6,787 nucleotides of DNA from an uncultured Ruminococcus sp. (lineage in GTDB: Bacteria; Bacillota; Clostridia; Oscillospirales; Acutalibacteraceae): NCBI GenBank assembly GCA_902772795.1, contig CACYBZ010000007.1, positions 1 to 6,787 of the forward strand, read 5' to 3'. The notes under the pieces are model-generated. The model was not told the DNA's origin, searched no databases, and saw only the letters and a list, made by a program, of their open reading frames with translations. A program made the position numbers and the translations under genes. Below, in pieces: positions 1 to 5,402 of this stretch. Numbering within the stretch: the first letter of the stretch is position 1; every line of letters begins with the position of its first letter.

Positions 1-102
1 AAAACCCATAGCCTCGGAAACTGATGCCCGTAAAATGAAATCCTCTGCAAGGTTGGGCGGATTAAAGGAAGCTCCCGCCTCTATAGGTGGTGAGTACTTC
101 AC
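1..102 (+). mobile_element. Right end of an IS200/IS605-type (tnpB/IS1341-like) element
   Basis: Seen: a hairpin at 72-94 pairs CTC-CCGCCT (72-80) with AGGTGG-T-GAG (85-94), nine pairs including one G-T, a 4-nt loop and one bulged T at 91. It is followed at once by TACTTCAC ending at 102. An upstream segment, GATGCCCG...GCAAGGTTGGGCGG (24-60), contains GCCC (26-29) and GGGC (55-58), which can pair. Known: IS200/IS605 elements have subterminal hairpins rather than inverted repeats, and many tnpB-bearing members have a right end of the form 'GGAAGC, hairpin, GGTAGTTCAC', which this resembles closely. Inference: this is the 3' end of such an element, with the rest lying left of the window, so whether it is intact cannot be judged. 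The boundary at 102 is a guess from the TTCAC ending. Similarity was judged from memory, not from a search. Confidence 0.62.
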
Positions 103-114
103 TTTTGCAAAAGT
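101..114. promoter_or_regulatory. Perfect 14-bp palindrome upstream of the pur promoter
   Basis: ACTTTTGCAAAAGT is a perfect 14-bp palindrome with no central spacer. It spans the presumed IS/flank boundary and ends one base before the -35 hexamer at 116. A dimeric repressor or activator site is possible at this position. It could equally be a by-product of the insertion junction, since its first two bases would belong to the element. It does not look like the B. subtilis PurR box as I know it, so no regulator is assigned. Confidence 0.3.
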
Positions 115-115
115 A

Positions 116-144
116 TTGCCAACAAAGCTACTTTGCGTTATAAT
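116..144 (+). promoter_or_regulatory. Sigma-A-type promoter of the pur operon
   Basis: A -35 hexamer TTGCCA (116-121; one mismatch to TTGACA) and a perfect -10 TATAAT (139-144) are separated by exactly 17 bp. The start point should lie near 150-152, giving a leader of about 50 nt before purC. The spacer holds a small dyad, CAAAG-CTA-CTTTG (123-135), which could be an operator. The leader can form a weak hairpin, GTAGTT (158-163) with AACTTAC (167-173). It is too short for a guanine or PRPP riboswitch, and no such fold is seen. The promoter starts 14 bp after the presumed IS right end. Confidence 0.8.
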
Positions 145-186
145 GTGATATGTATTTGTAGTTATCAACTTACATCTGACGATTTT

Positions 187-192
187 AGGAGG
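187..192 (+). promoter_or_regulatory. purC ribosome binding site, fixes the ATG at 202
   Basis: AGGAGG matches the 16S anti-Shine-Dalgarno perfectly and lies 9 nt before ATG 202. This rules out the upstream in-frame TTG at 133, which sits inside the promoter and upstream of the likely transcription start. Confidence 0.9.
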
Positions 193-201
193 ACGACAAA
201 A

Positions 202-909
202 ATGGAAAAAACCACCCAACTCTATGAAGGTAAAGCGAAAAAGGTATTTGCAACAGAGAACCCTGATTACTGTATCGTATCATACAAAGATGATGCCACA
301 GCATTCAACGGACTGAAGAAGGGTACAATCGTAGGAAAAGGTGTTGTCAATAATAAGATGTCAAACTATCTTTGCAAGATGCTGGAAGAAAAAGGAATTC
401 CGACACATTTTGTAGAAGAACTCAATGACCGTGATACAGTTGTCAAGAAAGTTCAGATTGTTCCTTTGGAAGTTATCGTAAGAAACAAGGCAGCAGGAAG
501 TCTGTCGAAGCGTCTGGGACTGCCCGAAGGCACACCGATGAAAACAACGGTTCTGGAATTCTGTTACAAAGATGATGACCTTGGTGACCCTATCGTCAAT
601 GAATATCATATTCTTGCAGCGGAACTGGCTACAAAAGAAGAAGTAGACACTATCAGCAAGATGGCATTACAAATCAACGAAATTCTTTGTGATTTCTTCA
701 GAAGCGTCAATATAGACCTTATCGACTTTAAACTGGAGTTCGGACGTTATAAGGGAAGTATTATTCTGGCAGACGAAATTTCTCCCGACACCTGTCGTTT
801 CTGGGATATCCACACACAGGAAAAACTGGATAAAGACCGTTTCCGCAGAGATATGGGCGGAGTAGAAGAGGCTTATGCAGAGGTAATGAAACGTATCGGA
901 CTTGCCTGA
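202..909 (+). CDS. purC: SAICAR synthase (phosphoribosylaminoimidazole-succinocarboxamide synthase)
   Basis: PurC joins CAIR and L-aspartate with ATP to make SAICAR in the cytosolic IMP pathway; its product is cleaved by PurB, encoded two genes downstream. The 235-residue length is normal for bacterial single-domain PurC. Seen: the N-terminal LYEGKAKKV (residues 7-15) of the ATP-binding lobe, the first family signature around [13 protein letters not shown] (88-100), the second around LIDFKLEFG (173-181), and the [12 protein letters not shown] segment (191-202) that carries substrate and metal contacts. The ATG at 202 is chosen because of the perfect AGGAGG and because residue 1 then matches the usual start of the family ([14 protein letters not shown]). 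It is the first gene after the promoter, and 38 bp separate it from purF. No frameshift or missing motif is seen. Confidence 0.97.
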   Translation: MEKTTQLYEGKAKKVFATENPDYCIVSYKDDATAFNGLKKGTIVGKGVVNNKMSNYLCKMLEEKGIPTHFVEELNDRDTVVKKVQIVPLEVIVRNKAAGSLSKRLGLPEGTPMKTTVLEFCYKDDDLGDPIVNEYHILAAELATKEEVDTISKMALQINEILCDFFRSVNIDLIDFKLEFGRYKGSIILADEISPDTCRFWDIHTQEKLDKDRFRRDMGGVEEAYAEVMKRIGLA

Positions 910-934
910 GGAATGACAGACAACAAAAAGTCGT

Positions 935-940
935 GAGGTG
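935..940 (+). promoter_or_regulatory. purF ribosome binding site for a TTG start
   Basis: GAGGTG lies 7 nt before TTG 948 and is the only good Shine-Dalgarno in the 38-bp gap. No in-frame ATG or GTG lies between it and the catalytic cysteine codon at 996-998, so TTG 948 is the start. A TTG with a moderate site may lower PurF translation relative to PurC. Confidence 0.75.
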
Positions 941-947
941 AAATAAT

Positions 948-2390
948 TTGGGTTGTGAATTTGAGAAATTCTTTGATGAAAAACTTCACGAAGAATGTGG
1001 CGTATTCGGCATTTACGGTGACGGAAGCGTCAATCCGTCCTATGCGTGTTATAACGGATTACTGGCTTTACAGCACAGAGGGCAGGAAAGTTGCGGAATA
1101 GCGGTAAATGACAGCGGTGTTATCAAAGCACATAAGGATATGGGTCTTGTTTCAGAGGTGTTCAACAACAAGATTCTGGAGAAACTCAGCGGACAGAAAG
1201 CAATAGGGCATACCCGTTATTCGACAGCGGGAGGAAGTCTGCGTGAAAATTCCCAGCCGTTGGTCATGCGGTATAAGAAAGGTGTCATGGCAATCGCCCA
1301 TAACGGAAACCTGACCAATGCGGTAGAGTTAAGGCGTGAACTGGAACACAGAGGGGCGATTTTTCAGACAACGATAGATTCGGAAGTCATTGCCTATATT
1401 GTGGCAAGAGAGAGAATAAAGACACATTCTGTAGAGGAAGCGGTAAAACGTACCATGTATCAGATAGAGGGAGCATATTCCCTGCTGGTAATGAGTCCCA
1501 CAAAGATGATAGCTGCCCGTGACCCTTACGGATTCAAACCGCTTGTTATGGGAAAGATGGACGGGGCATATGTTTTCGCCAGTGAAACCTGTGCGTTGGA
1601 CGCTTGCGGAGCGGAATTTGTCAGGGATATTGAACCTGGGGAAATTGTCGTTGCGGATAAAGACGGTATCCGTTCTCTGAAAGACCATTGCGGACAGAAG
1701 AAAGCCGTCTGTATTTTCGAGTACATCTATTTTGCCAGAACGGATTCGATTATTGACGGCATAGGCGTTTATGAAGCCAGAAAACAGGCAGGACGTATTC
1801 TGGCAAGGGAATTTCCTGTTGAAGCGGATCTGGTTATCGGCGTTCCCGAATCGGGAATAGATGCAGCGATAGGTTACAGTGAGCAGTCAGGAATTCCGTA
1901 TGAAAAGGGCATTGTCAAGAACAACTACATTGGCAGAACCTTTATCAAACCCAGTCAGAAAGAGCGTTCCAGCAGTGTAAGAATAAAACTCAATCCGCTT
2001 ATCACATCGGTAAAGGGAAAAAGAGTAGTTATGATAGATGATTCGATTGTCAGAGGGACAACCTGTGACAGAATTGTCAGAATGTTGCGTGAAGCAGGGG
2101 CGAAAGAAGTTCATCTGAGAATCAGTTCACCGCCGTTCATGTGGCCGTGCTACTATGGCATAGATATTCCGTCAAGGGAAGAACTCATTGCCTGCAACCA
2201 CACCGTTGAGGAAATCGGAAAAATTGCGGGTGCAGATTCGATTGGTTTTCTGCCCGTGGAATGTCTTTCCGAAATGCTGATGGACAAATGCAGGGGCGGT
2301 TACTGTCACGGTTGCTTTACGGGTGACTATTCCGCACCGATTACGCAGAAAATGCTGGCAGGAAAAGAACGTGGCGGTCTGGGGATTTAA
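948..2390 (+). CDS. purF: Amidophosphoribosyltransferase (glutamine PRPP amidotransferase), Fe-S type
   Basis: PurF makes 5-phosphoribosylamine from PRPP and glutamine, the committed and normally feedback-inhibited step of purine synthesis. The protein is 480 residues with a TTG start. Seen: a 16-residue leader ending in HEE before Cys17 (ECGVFG), the N-terminal nucleophile exposed after self-cleavage in the Bacillus-type enzyme. The glutaminase domain follows, with RGQES (44-48), GHTRYST (87-93) and HNGNL (118-122). The C-terminal phosphoribosyltransferase domain has the PRPP loop VVMIDDSIVRGTT (360-372). Cys255, Cys401, Cys453 and Cys456 (YCHGCF) align with the four [4Fe-4S] ligands of the B. 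subtilis enzyme, so an oxygen-sensitive cluster is expected. The TAA stop lies inside the first hairpin of the following intergenic array. The product is clearly PurF; no odd residues were noticed. Confidence 0.97.
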   Translation: MGCEFEKFFDEKLHEECGVFGIYGDGSVNPSYACYNGLLALQHRGQESCGIAVNDSGVIKAHKDMGLVSEVFNNKILEKLSGQKAIGHTRYSTAGGSLRENSQPLVMRYKKGVMAIAHNGNLTNAVELRRELEHRGAIFQTTIDSEVIAYIVARERIKTHSVEEAVKRTMYQIEGAYSLLVMSPTKMIAARDPYGFKPLVMGKMDGAYVFASETCALDACGAEFVRDIEPGEIVVADKDGIRSLKDHCGQKKAVCIFEYIYFARTDSIIDGIGVYEARKQAGRILAREFPVEADLVIGVPESGIDAAIGYSEQSGIPYEKGIVKNNYIGRTFIKPSQKERSSSVRIKLNPLITSVKGKRVVMIDDSIVRGTTCDRIVRMLREAGAKEVHLRISSPPFMWPCYYGIDIPSREELIACNHTVEEIGKIAGADSIGFLPVECLSEMLMDKCRGGYCHGCFTGDYSAPITQKMLAGKERGGLGI

Positions 2391-2500
2391 GGGCTACCGC
2401 CCTTAACAACCTGTTTCAAGGGCGTTGCCCTTGAAAATCCCACCAACTTTTGAAAAAGTTGGACAAAACTTTTCGGGAAAATTTGCGATAGCAAATTTTC
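2387..2500 (+). repeat. Four-hairpin intergenic array, copy 1 (purF-purB gap)
   Basis: Four consecutive perfect hairpins fill this gap. Module 0: TTAAGGGC (2387-2394), loop TACC, GCCCTTAA (2399-2406). Module A: TTTCAAGGGC (2414-2423), loop GTT, GCCCTTGAAA (2427-2436). Module B: CCAACTTT (2443-2450), loop TGAA, AAAGTTGG (2455-2462). Module C: GAAAATTTGC (2477-2486), loop GATA, GCAAATTTTC (2491-2500). Stems are 8-10 bp without mismatch. Linkers are CAACCTG, ATCCCA and a stretch containing AAACTTT. None of the stems ends in a T-run, so they do not look like intrinsic terminators, and purB follows in the same direction with a good ribosome site 14 bp after the last stem. Module 0 includes the purF stop codon. 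The module order matches copy 2 (3972-4082) read on the other strand. The role is unknown: mRNA stabilisation, partial termination, processing, or simply a mobile or spreading repeat. Confidence 0.85.
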
Positions 2501-2525
2501 ACTGAACCATAACGGAGGTTTTTTC

Positions 2526-3959
2526 ATGGCAAAAGATACCTATGAGTCACCGTTATCTTCAAGATACTGTGATAAAGAAATGAAATATATCTTTTCTCCT
2601 GACATGAAATTCAGAACATGGAGAAAATTATGGATAGCACTTGCAGAAACGGAAAAGGAACTGGGTTTACCGATTACGCAGGAACAGATTGACGAACTCA
2701 AGGCACATGCAGACGATATCAATTATGACGTTGCACAGGAACGGGAAAAACTGGTAAGACATGATGTCATGTCACACGTTTATGCCTACGGTGTGCAGTG
2801 TCCGAAAGCAAAGGGAATTATCCATCTGGGGGCAACCTCGTGTTATGTAGGGGATAATACCGACATCATCATTATGACGGAAGCGATGAAGCTTGTCCGT
2901 GACAAGCTGGTAACGGTAATCCGTCATTTGTCAGACTTTGCCGAAAAGTATAAGTCACTCCCGACACTTGGTTTTACCCATTTCCAGCCTGCACAGCCGA
3001 CAACTGTCGGAAAACGTGCGACATTGTGGATTCAGGATTTGCTGATGGATCTGGAAGATGTGGAATATCAGCTTTCCAAAGCGAAGTTGCTCGGGTCTAA
3101 GGGAACAACGGGAACGCAGGCAAGTTTTCTGGAACTCTTTGAGGGCGACCATGAAAAATGCCGTGAACTCGACAGAAGAATTGCACAGAAAATGGGATAT
3201 AACGGTTGTTTTGCCGTTTCGGGACAGACTTATTCCCGAAAACTGGATTTTCAGTTTTTGTCGGTACTCAGCGGTATTGCCCAGTCAGCCTCCAAGTTTT
3301 CCAACGACATCAGACTGTTACAGCATCTTAAAGAAGTGGAAGAACCTTTTGAGAAGAATCAGATTGGTTCATCGGCAATGGCTTACAAACGCAATCCCAT
3401 GCGTTGCGAAAGAATTACGTCATTGTCAAGATATGTGATGTGCGATATTCTCAACCCGTCCATTACGGCAGGTACGCAGTGGTTTGAAAGAACGCTTGAC
3501 GACAGTGCGAACAAGCGTATTAGTGTAGCAGAGGCCTTTCTGGGTGTTGACGCTGTGTTGAATCTGTATGCCAATGTTGCCGATGGTCTTGTCGTTTATG
3601 AAAAGGTTATCGAACAGAGATTACGCAAGGAACTGCCCTTTATGGCAACAGAAAATATCATGATGGACGCTGTCAAAAGAGGGGCAGACCGTCAGGTATT
3701 GCATGAAAGAATCAGAGTTCATTCCATGGAAGCATCAAGGGTTGTCAAGGCTGAGGGCGGAGAGAATGACCTGTTACAGAGAATTGCCGATGATGAGGCA
3801 TTCGGCGTAACACTTGACGAACTGGTTTCCATCATTTCTCCCGAAAAATATGTGGGCAGAGCTCCCGAACAGACGGAGGAATTTTTACAGGAAATTGTCA
3901 GACCCGTTCTGGAAAAATACAGTAATGTTGCCACACAGAACGCAGAAATCAATGTATAA
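2526..3959 (+). CDS. purB: Adenylosuccinate lyase, long human-like type
   Basis: PurB removes fumarate twice in purine synthesis: SAICAR to AICAR, and adenylosuccinate to AMP. It therefore links the product of purC and the product of purA, its neighbours here. The 477-residue protein belongs to the fumarase/aspartase superfamily. Seen: RHDVMSHVYAYG (78-89) with the conserved His79, GATSCYVGDNTD (102-113), the TH of GFTHFQPAQPTT (149-160) with the likely acid/base His152, and the flexible signature loop GSSAMAYKRNPMRCER (281-296) with the catalytic serine at 282/283. The loop, QWFERTLDDSAN (318-329) and ELPFMATENI (369-378) resemble human ADSL more than the roughly 430-residue B. subtilis PurB. 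Start: ATG 2526 with GGAGG (2514-2518) 7 nt upstream. It sits between the two hairpin arrays. No damage is seen. Confidence 0.97.
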   Translation: MAKDTYESPLSSRYCDKEMKYIFSPDMKFRTWRKLWIALAETEKELGLPITQEQIDELKAHADDINYDVAQEREKLVRHDVMSHVYAYGVQCPKAKGIIHLGATSCYVGDNTDIIIMTEAMKLVRDKLVTVIRHLSDFAEKYKSLPTLGFTHFQPAQPTTVGKRATLWIQDLLMDLEDVEYQLSKAKLLGSKGTTGTQASFLELFEGDHEKCRELDRRIAQKMGYNGCFAVSGQTYSRKLDFQFLSVLSGIAQSASKFSNDIRLLQHLKEVEEPFEKNQIGSSAMAYKRNPMRCERITSLSRYVMCDILNPSITAGTQWFERTLDDSANKRISVAEAFLGVDAVLNLYANVADGLVVYEKVIEQRLRKELPFMATENIMMDAVKRGADRQVLHERIRVHSMEASRVVKAEGGENDLLQRIADDEAFGVTLDELVSIISPEKYVGRAPEQTEEFLQEIVRPVLEKYSNVATQNAEINV

Positions 3960-3971
3960 AAAGGTGTTGTC

Positions 3972-4082
3972 CGAAATCTGCCACAGCAGATTTCGCCTTT
4001 AAAGTTTCGGTCAAGCCTTTTCAAAGGCTTGTGGGGTTCAGGGGCAAAGCCCCTGACGGGGGTTCGGGGGCGGAGTCCCCGA
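3972..4082 (-). repeat. Four-hairpin intergenic array, copy 2, inverted relative to copy 1 (purB-purA gap)
   Basis: Along the + strand there are four hairpins. Module C': CGAAATCTGC (3972-3981), loop CACA, GCAGATTTCG (3986-3995). Module B': CAAGCCTT (4012-4019), loop TTCA, AAGGCTTG (4024-4031). Module A': TCAGGGGC (4038-4045), loop AAA, GCCCCTGA (4049-4056). Module 0': TCGGGGGC (4064-4071), loop GGA, GTCCCCGA (4075-4082), with one G-T pair. On the - strand the order is 0-A-B-C, as in copy 1 on the + strand. The B loop reads TGAA in both, the A-B linkers share CCCA, and the B-C linkers share AAACTTT (here at 4001-4007 as AAAGTTT). Stem bases differ from copy 1 on both sides, so pairing is kept. 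No T-run follows any stem, and no promoter is seen. The ribosome site of purA begins 19 bp after the last stem. Confidence 0.83.
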
Positions 4083-4117
4083 CCGACACACAAGAACACT
4101 AAAGGAGGATATAAAGA

Positions 4118-5398
4118 ATGGTAAAAGCCATTGTAGGAGCCAACTGGGGCGATGAGGGTAAGGGAAAAATTACCGATGTGCTTGCTTCGGAATCGGATAT
4201 TGTTATCCGTTTTCAGGGCGGAAGCAATGCAGGACATACCATAGTCAACAATTACGGTAAATTTGCACTCCATCAGTTGCCGTCAGGTGTGTTCCATAGC
4301 CACATCACCAACATTATCGGCAACGGTGTGGCACTCAGCGTAGAAAATTTTGTCAAGGAAATCAGTGAACTGGAAAGCAGAGGCGTACCTAAACCGAACA
4401 TTCTTGTTTCTGACAGGGCTCAGATTGTCATGCCTTACCACATTGCTTTCGACTGCTATGAAGAAGAAAGACTGGGAAAACATTCATTCGGTTCAACAAA
4501 GAGCGGTATTGCACCGTTCTATGCGGACAAGTATTCCAAAATCGGTTTTCAGGTCAATGAACTCTATGATGACGTTGACACGCTGAAAGAAAAAATCAGA
4601 AGAGTGCTGGAAATCAAGAATGCCACATTGCAGAATCTCTACCACAAAGAAAGTGTTTCCGAACAGGAAATTTTTGATAAACTGATGGAATATAAAGAAA
4701 TGCTTGCCCCTTATGTTGCCGATACCTTTTCTTATGTATACGATGCAGTAAGAGCAGGCAAGAATGTGTTGCTGGAGGGTCAGCTTGGTGCTTTGAAGGA
4801 TACAGACTTTGGTATCTATCCGATGGTAACATCGTCCAACACTATTGCGGGATACGGTGCAGTAGGGGCAGGAGGCATACCGCCCTATGCAATCAAAGAC
4901 ATCATTACCGTTGTCAAAGCATATTCCAGTGCGGTAGGGGCAGGCGAATTTGTTTCCGAGATTTTCGGGGAAGAAGCTGACGAACTCCGCAGACGTGGCG
5001 GTGACGGCGGTGAGTACGGAGCAACCACAGGCAGACCGAGAAGAATGGGCTGGCTGGATCTGGTTGCTACCCGTTACGGCTGTCGTGTACAGGGAGCGAC
5101 ACAAGTAGCCTTTACCGTTCTGGACGTGCTGGGTTATCTTGACGAAATTCCCGTATGCGTTGCCTATGAACTTGACGGCGAAAGAATCGACTATTTCCCG
5201 TCAACCACCAAACTCAAAAGAGCAAAACCCGTTCTGGAAGTGCTGAAAGGCTGGAAGTGTGATATTTCAGGCATTACCAGATACGAGAATTTACCCGAGA
5301 ACTGCCGTAAGTATATTGAATTTGCCGAAAAACATATTGGTGTACCGATAAAGATAGTTTCCAACGGTGCAAAGAGAGAAAACATCATCTACAGGTGA
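4118..5398 (+). CDS. purA: Adenylosuccinate synthetase, divergent variant
   Basis: PurA couples IMP and aspartate using GTP to form adenylosuccinate, which PurB then cleaves to AMP. The 426-residue length is typical of the family. Seen: the phosphate loop WGDEGKGK (10-17) with catalytic Asp12, [10 protein letters not shown] (34-43) with His40, VTSSNT (237-242), [10 protein letters not shown] (267-276), [10 protein letters not shown] (303-312) and a C-terminal [13 protein letters not shown]. Several usual motifs are changed. EGAQGTLLDID is [11 protein letters not shown] (220-230). The TRVG of the KAYxTRVG segment is SAVG (271-274). The guanine-recognition TKLD is TVLD (333-336). The essential Asp, His and Arg motifs remain, so it is probably an active PurA of a separate clade; altered nucleotide preference is possible but unproven. 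Start: ATG 4118 after AAAGGAGG (4101-4108). Its stop lies 4 bp before guaA. Confidence 0.94.
   Translation: MVKAIVGANWGDEGKGKITDVLASESDIVIRFQGGSNAGHTIVNNYGKFALHQLPSGVFHSHITNIIGNGVALSVENFVKEISELESRGVPKPNILVSDRAQIVMPYHIAFDCYEEERLGKHSFGSTKSGIAPFYADKYSKIGFQVNELYDDVDTLKEKIRRVLEIKNATLQNLYHKESVSEQEIFDKLMEYKEMLAPYVADTFSYVYDAVRAGKNVLLEGQLGALKDTDFGIYPMVTSSNTIAGYGAVGAGGIPPYAIKDIITVVKAYSSAVGAGEFVSEIFGEEADELRRRGGDGGEYGATTGRPRRMGWLDLVATRYGCRVQGATQVAFTVLDVLGYLDEIPVCVAYELDGERIDYFPSTTKLKRAKPVLEVLKGWKCDISGITRYENLPENCRKYIEFAEKHIGVPIKIVSNGAKRENIIYR
5393..5398 (+). promoter_or_regulatory. Weak, close ribosome site of guaA overlapping the purA stop
   Basis: AGGTGA covers the last bases of purA, including its TGA, and lies only 4 nt before ATG 5403. 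It is poor and tightly spaced compared with the GGAGG sites of purC, purB and purA. guaA is therefore probably translated by ribosomes that have just finished purA (translational coupling). Confidence 0.5.
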
Positions 5399-5402
5399 GA
5401 TT

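Larger units (their letters stand above)
1..122 (+). ncRNA. Candidate 3' part of a TnpB omega-RNA with guide
   Basis: In tnpB elements a guide RNA (omega-RNA) is made from the 3' end of tnpB and the right end, and its guide is the 16-20 nt of flanking DNA directly after the element. If the element ends at 102, the scaffold would include the GCCC/GGGC pairing (26-29/55-58) and the terminal hairpin (72-94). The guide would then be about positions 103-122, beginning TTTTGCAAAAGTATTG. An alternative pairing of GGCGG (56-60) with CCGCC (75-79) could act as the pseudoknot seen in such RNAs. This is inferred from position and fold only; the 5' end lies outside the window. Confidence 0.33.
2..148 (+). 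pseudogene. C-terminal tail of a TnpB-like reading frame (partial, enters from the left)
   Basis: Frame 2 is open from the window edge to TGA at 146-148 and encodes 48 residues. They begin KPIASETDARKMK, continue through GGLKEAPASIGG and end LLCVIM. Many TnpB proteins end in a variable tail with an LKQEA-like stretch encoded over the element's right end, and LKEAPAS at about residues 21-27 resembles this. The other two frames stop early (TGA 22-24 and TAG 9-11), so a TnpB ending KTHSLGN in frame 1 is the alternative. Neither the RuvC-like catalytic residues nor the zinc-finger cysteines of TnpB fall inside the window, so the family call rests on context and the right-end structure. The last 15 or so codons would be read from flanking DNA and run through the pur promoter. 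It may be an intact gene tail rather than a pseudogene; this cannot be decided here. Confidence 0.38.

Noticed and set aside
133..201. N-terminal extension of purC from a TTG at 133
   Set aside because: The TTG lies between the -35 and -10 elements, has no ribosome site, and adds 23 residues not typical of PurC. ATG 202 has a perfect AGGAGG.
145..201. Purine riboswitch or T-box in the purC leader
   Set aside because: About 50 nt is too short, and none of the conserved core sequences is present; only a weak 6-bp hairpin (158-173) is seen.
2387..2500. CRISPR array
   Set aside because: The units are different palindromes, not identical direct repeats with unique spacers of even length.
2391..2525. 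Intrinsic terminator or second promoter between purF and purB
   Set aside because: None of the four stems is followed by a T-run, and no -35/-10 pair with proper spacing was found. The purB ribosome site follows directly.
3960..4117. Intrinsic terminator after purB
   Set aside because: The stems are GC-rich but lack a following T-run on the + strand, and purA continues in the same direction.
3719..4273. 184-residue open frame on the - strand across the purB-purA gap
   Set aside because: It is antisense to purB and purA and open mainly because of the repeat array. It has no ribosome site or recognisable domain and looks like a repeat-derived spurious frame.
4493..5104. 203-residue open frame on the - strand inside purA
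   Set aside because: It is a shadow of purA, which is supported by motifs along its whole length. There is no independent signal for the reverse frame.
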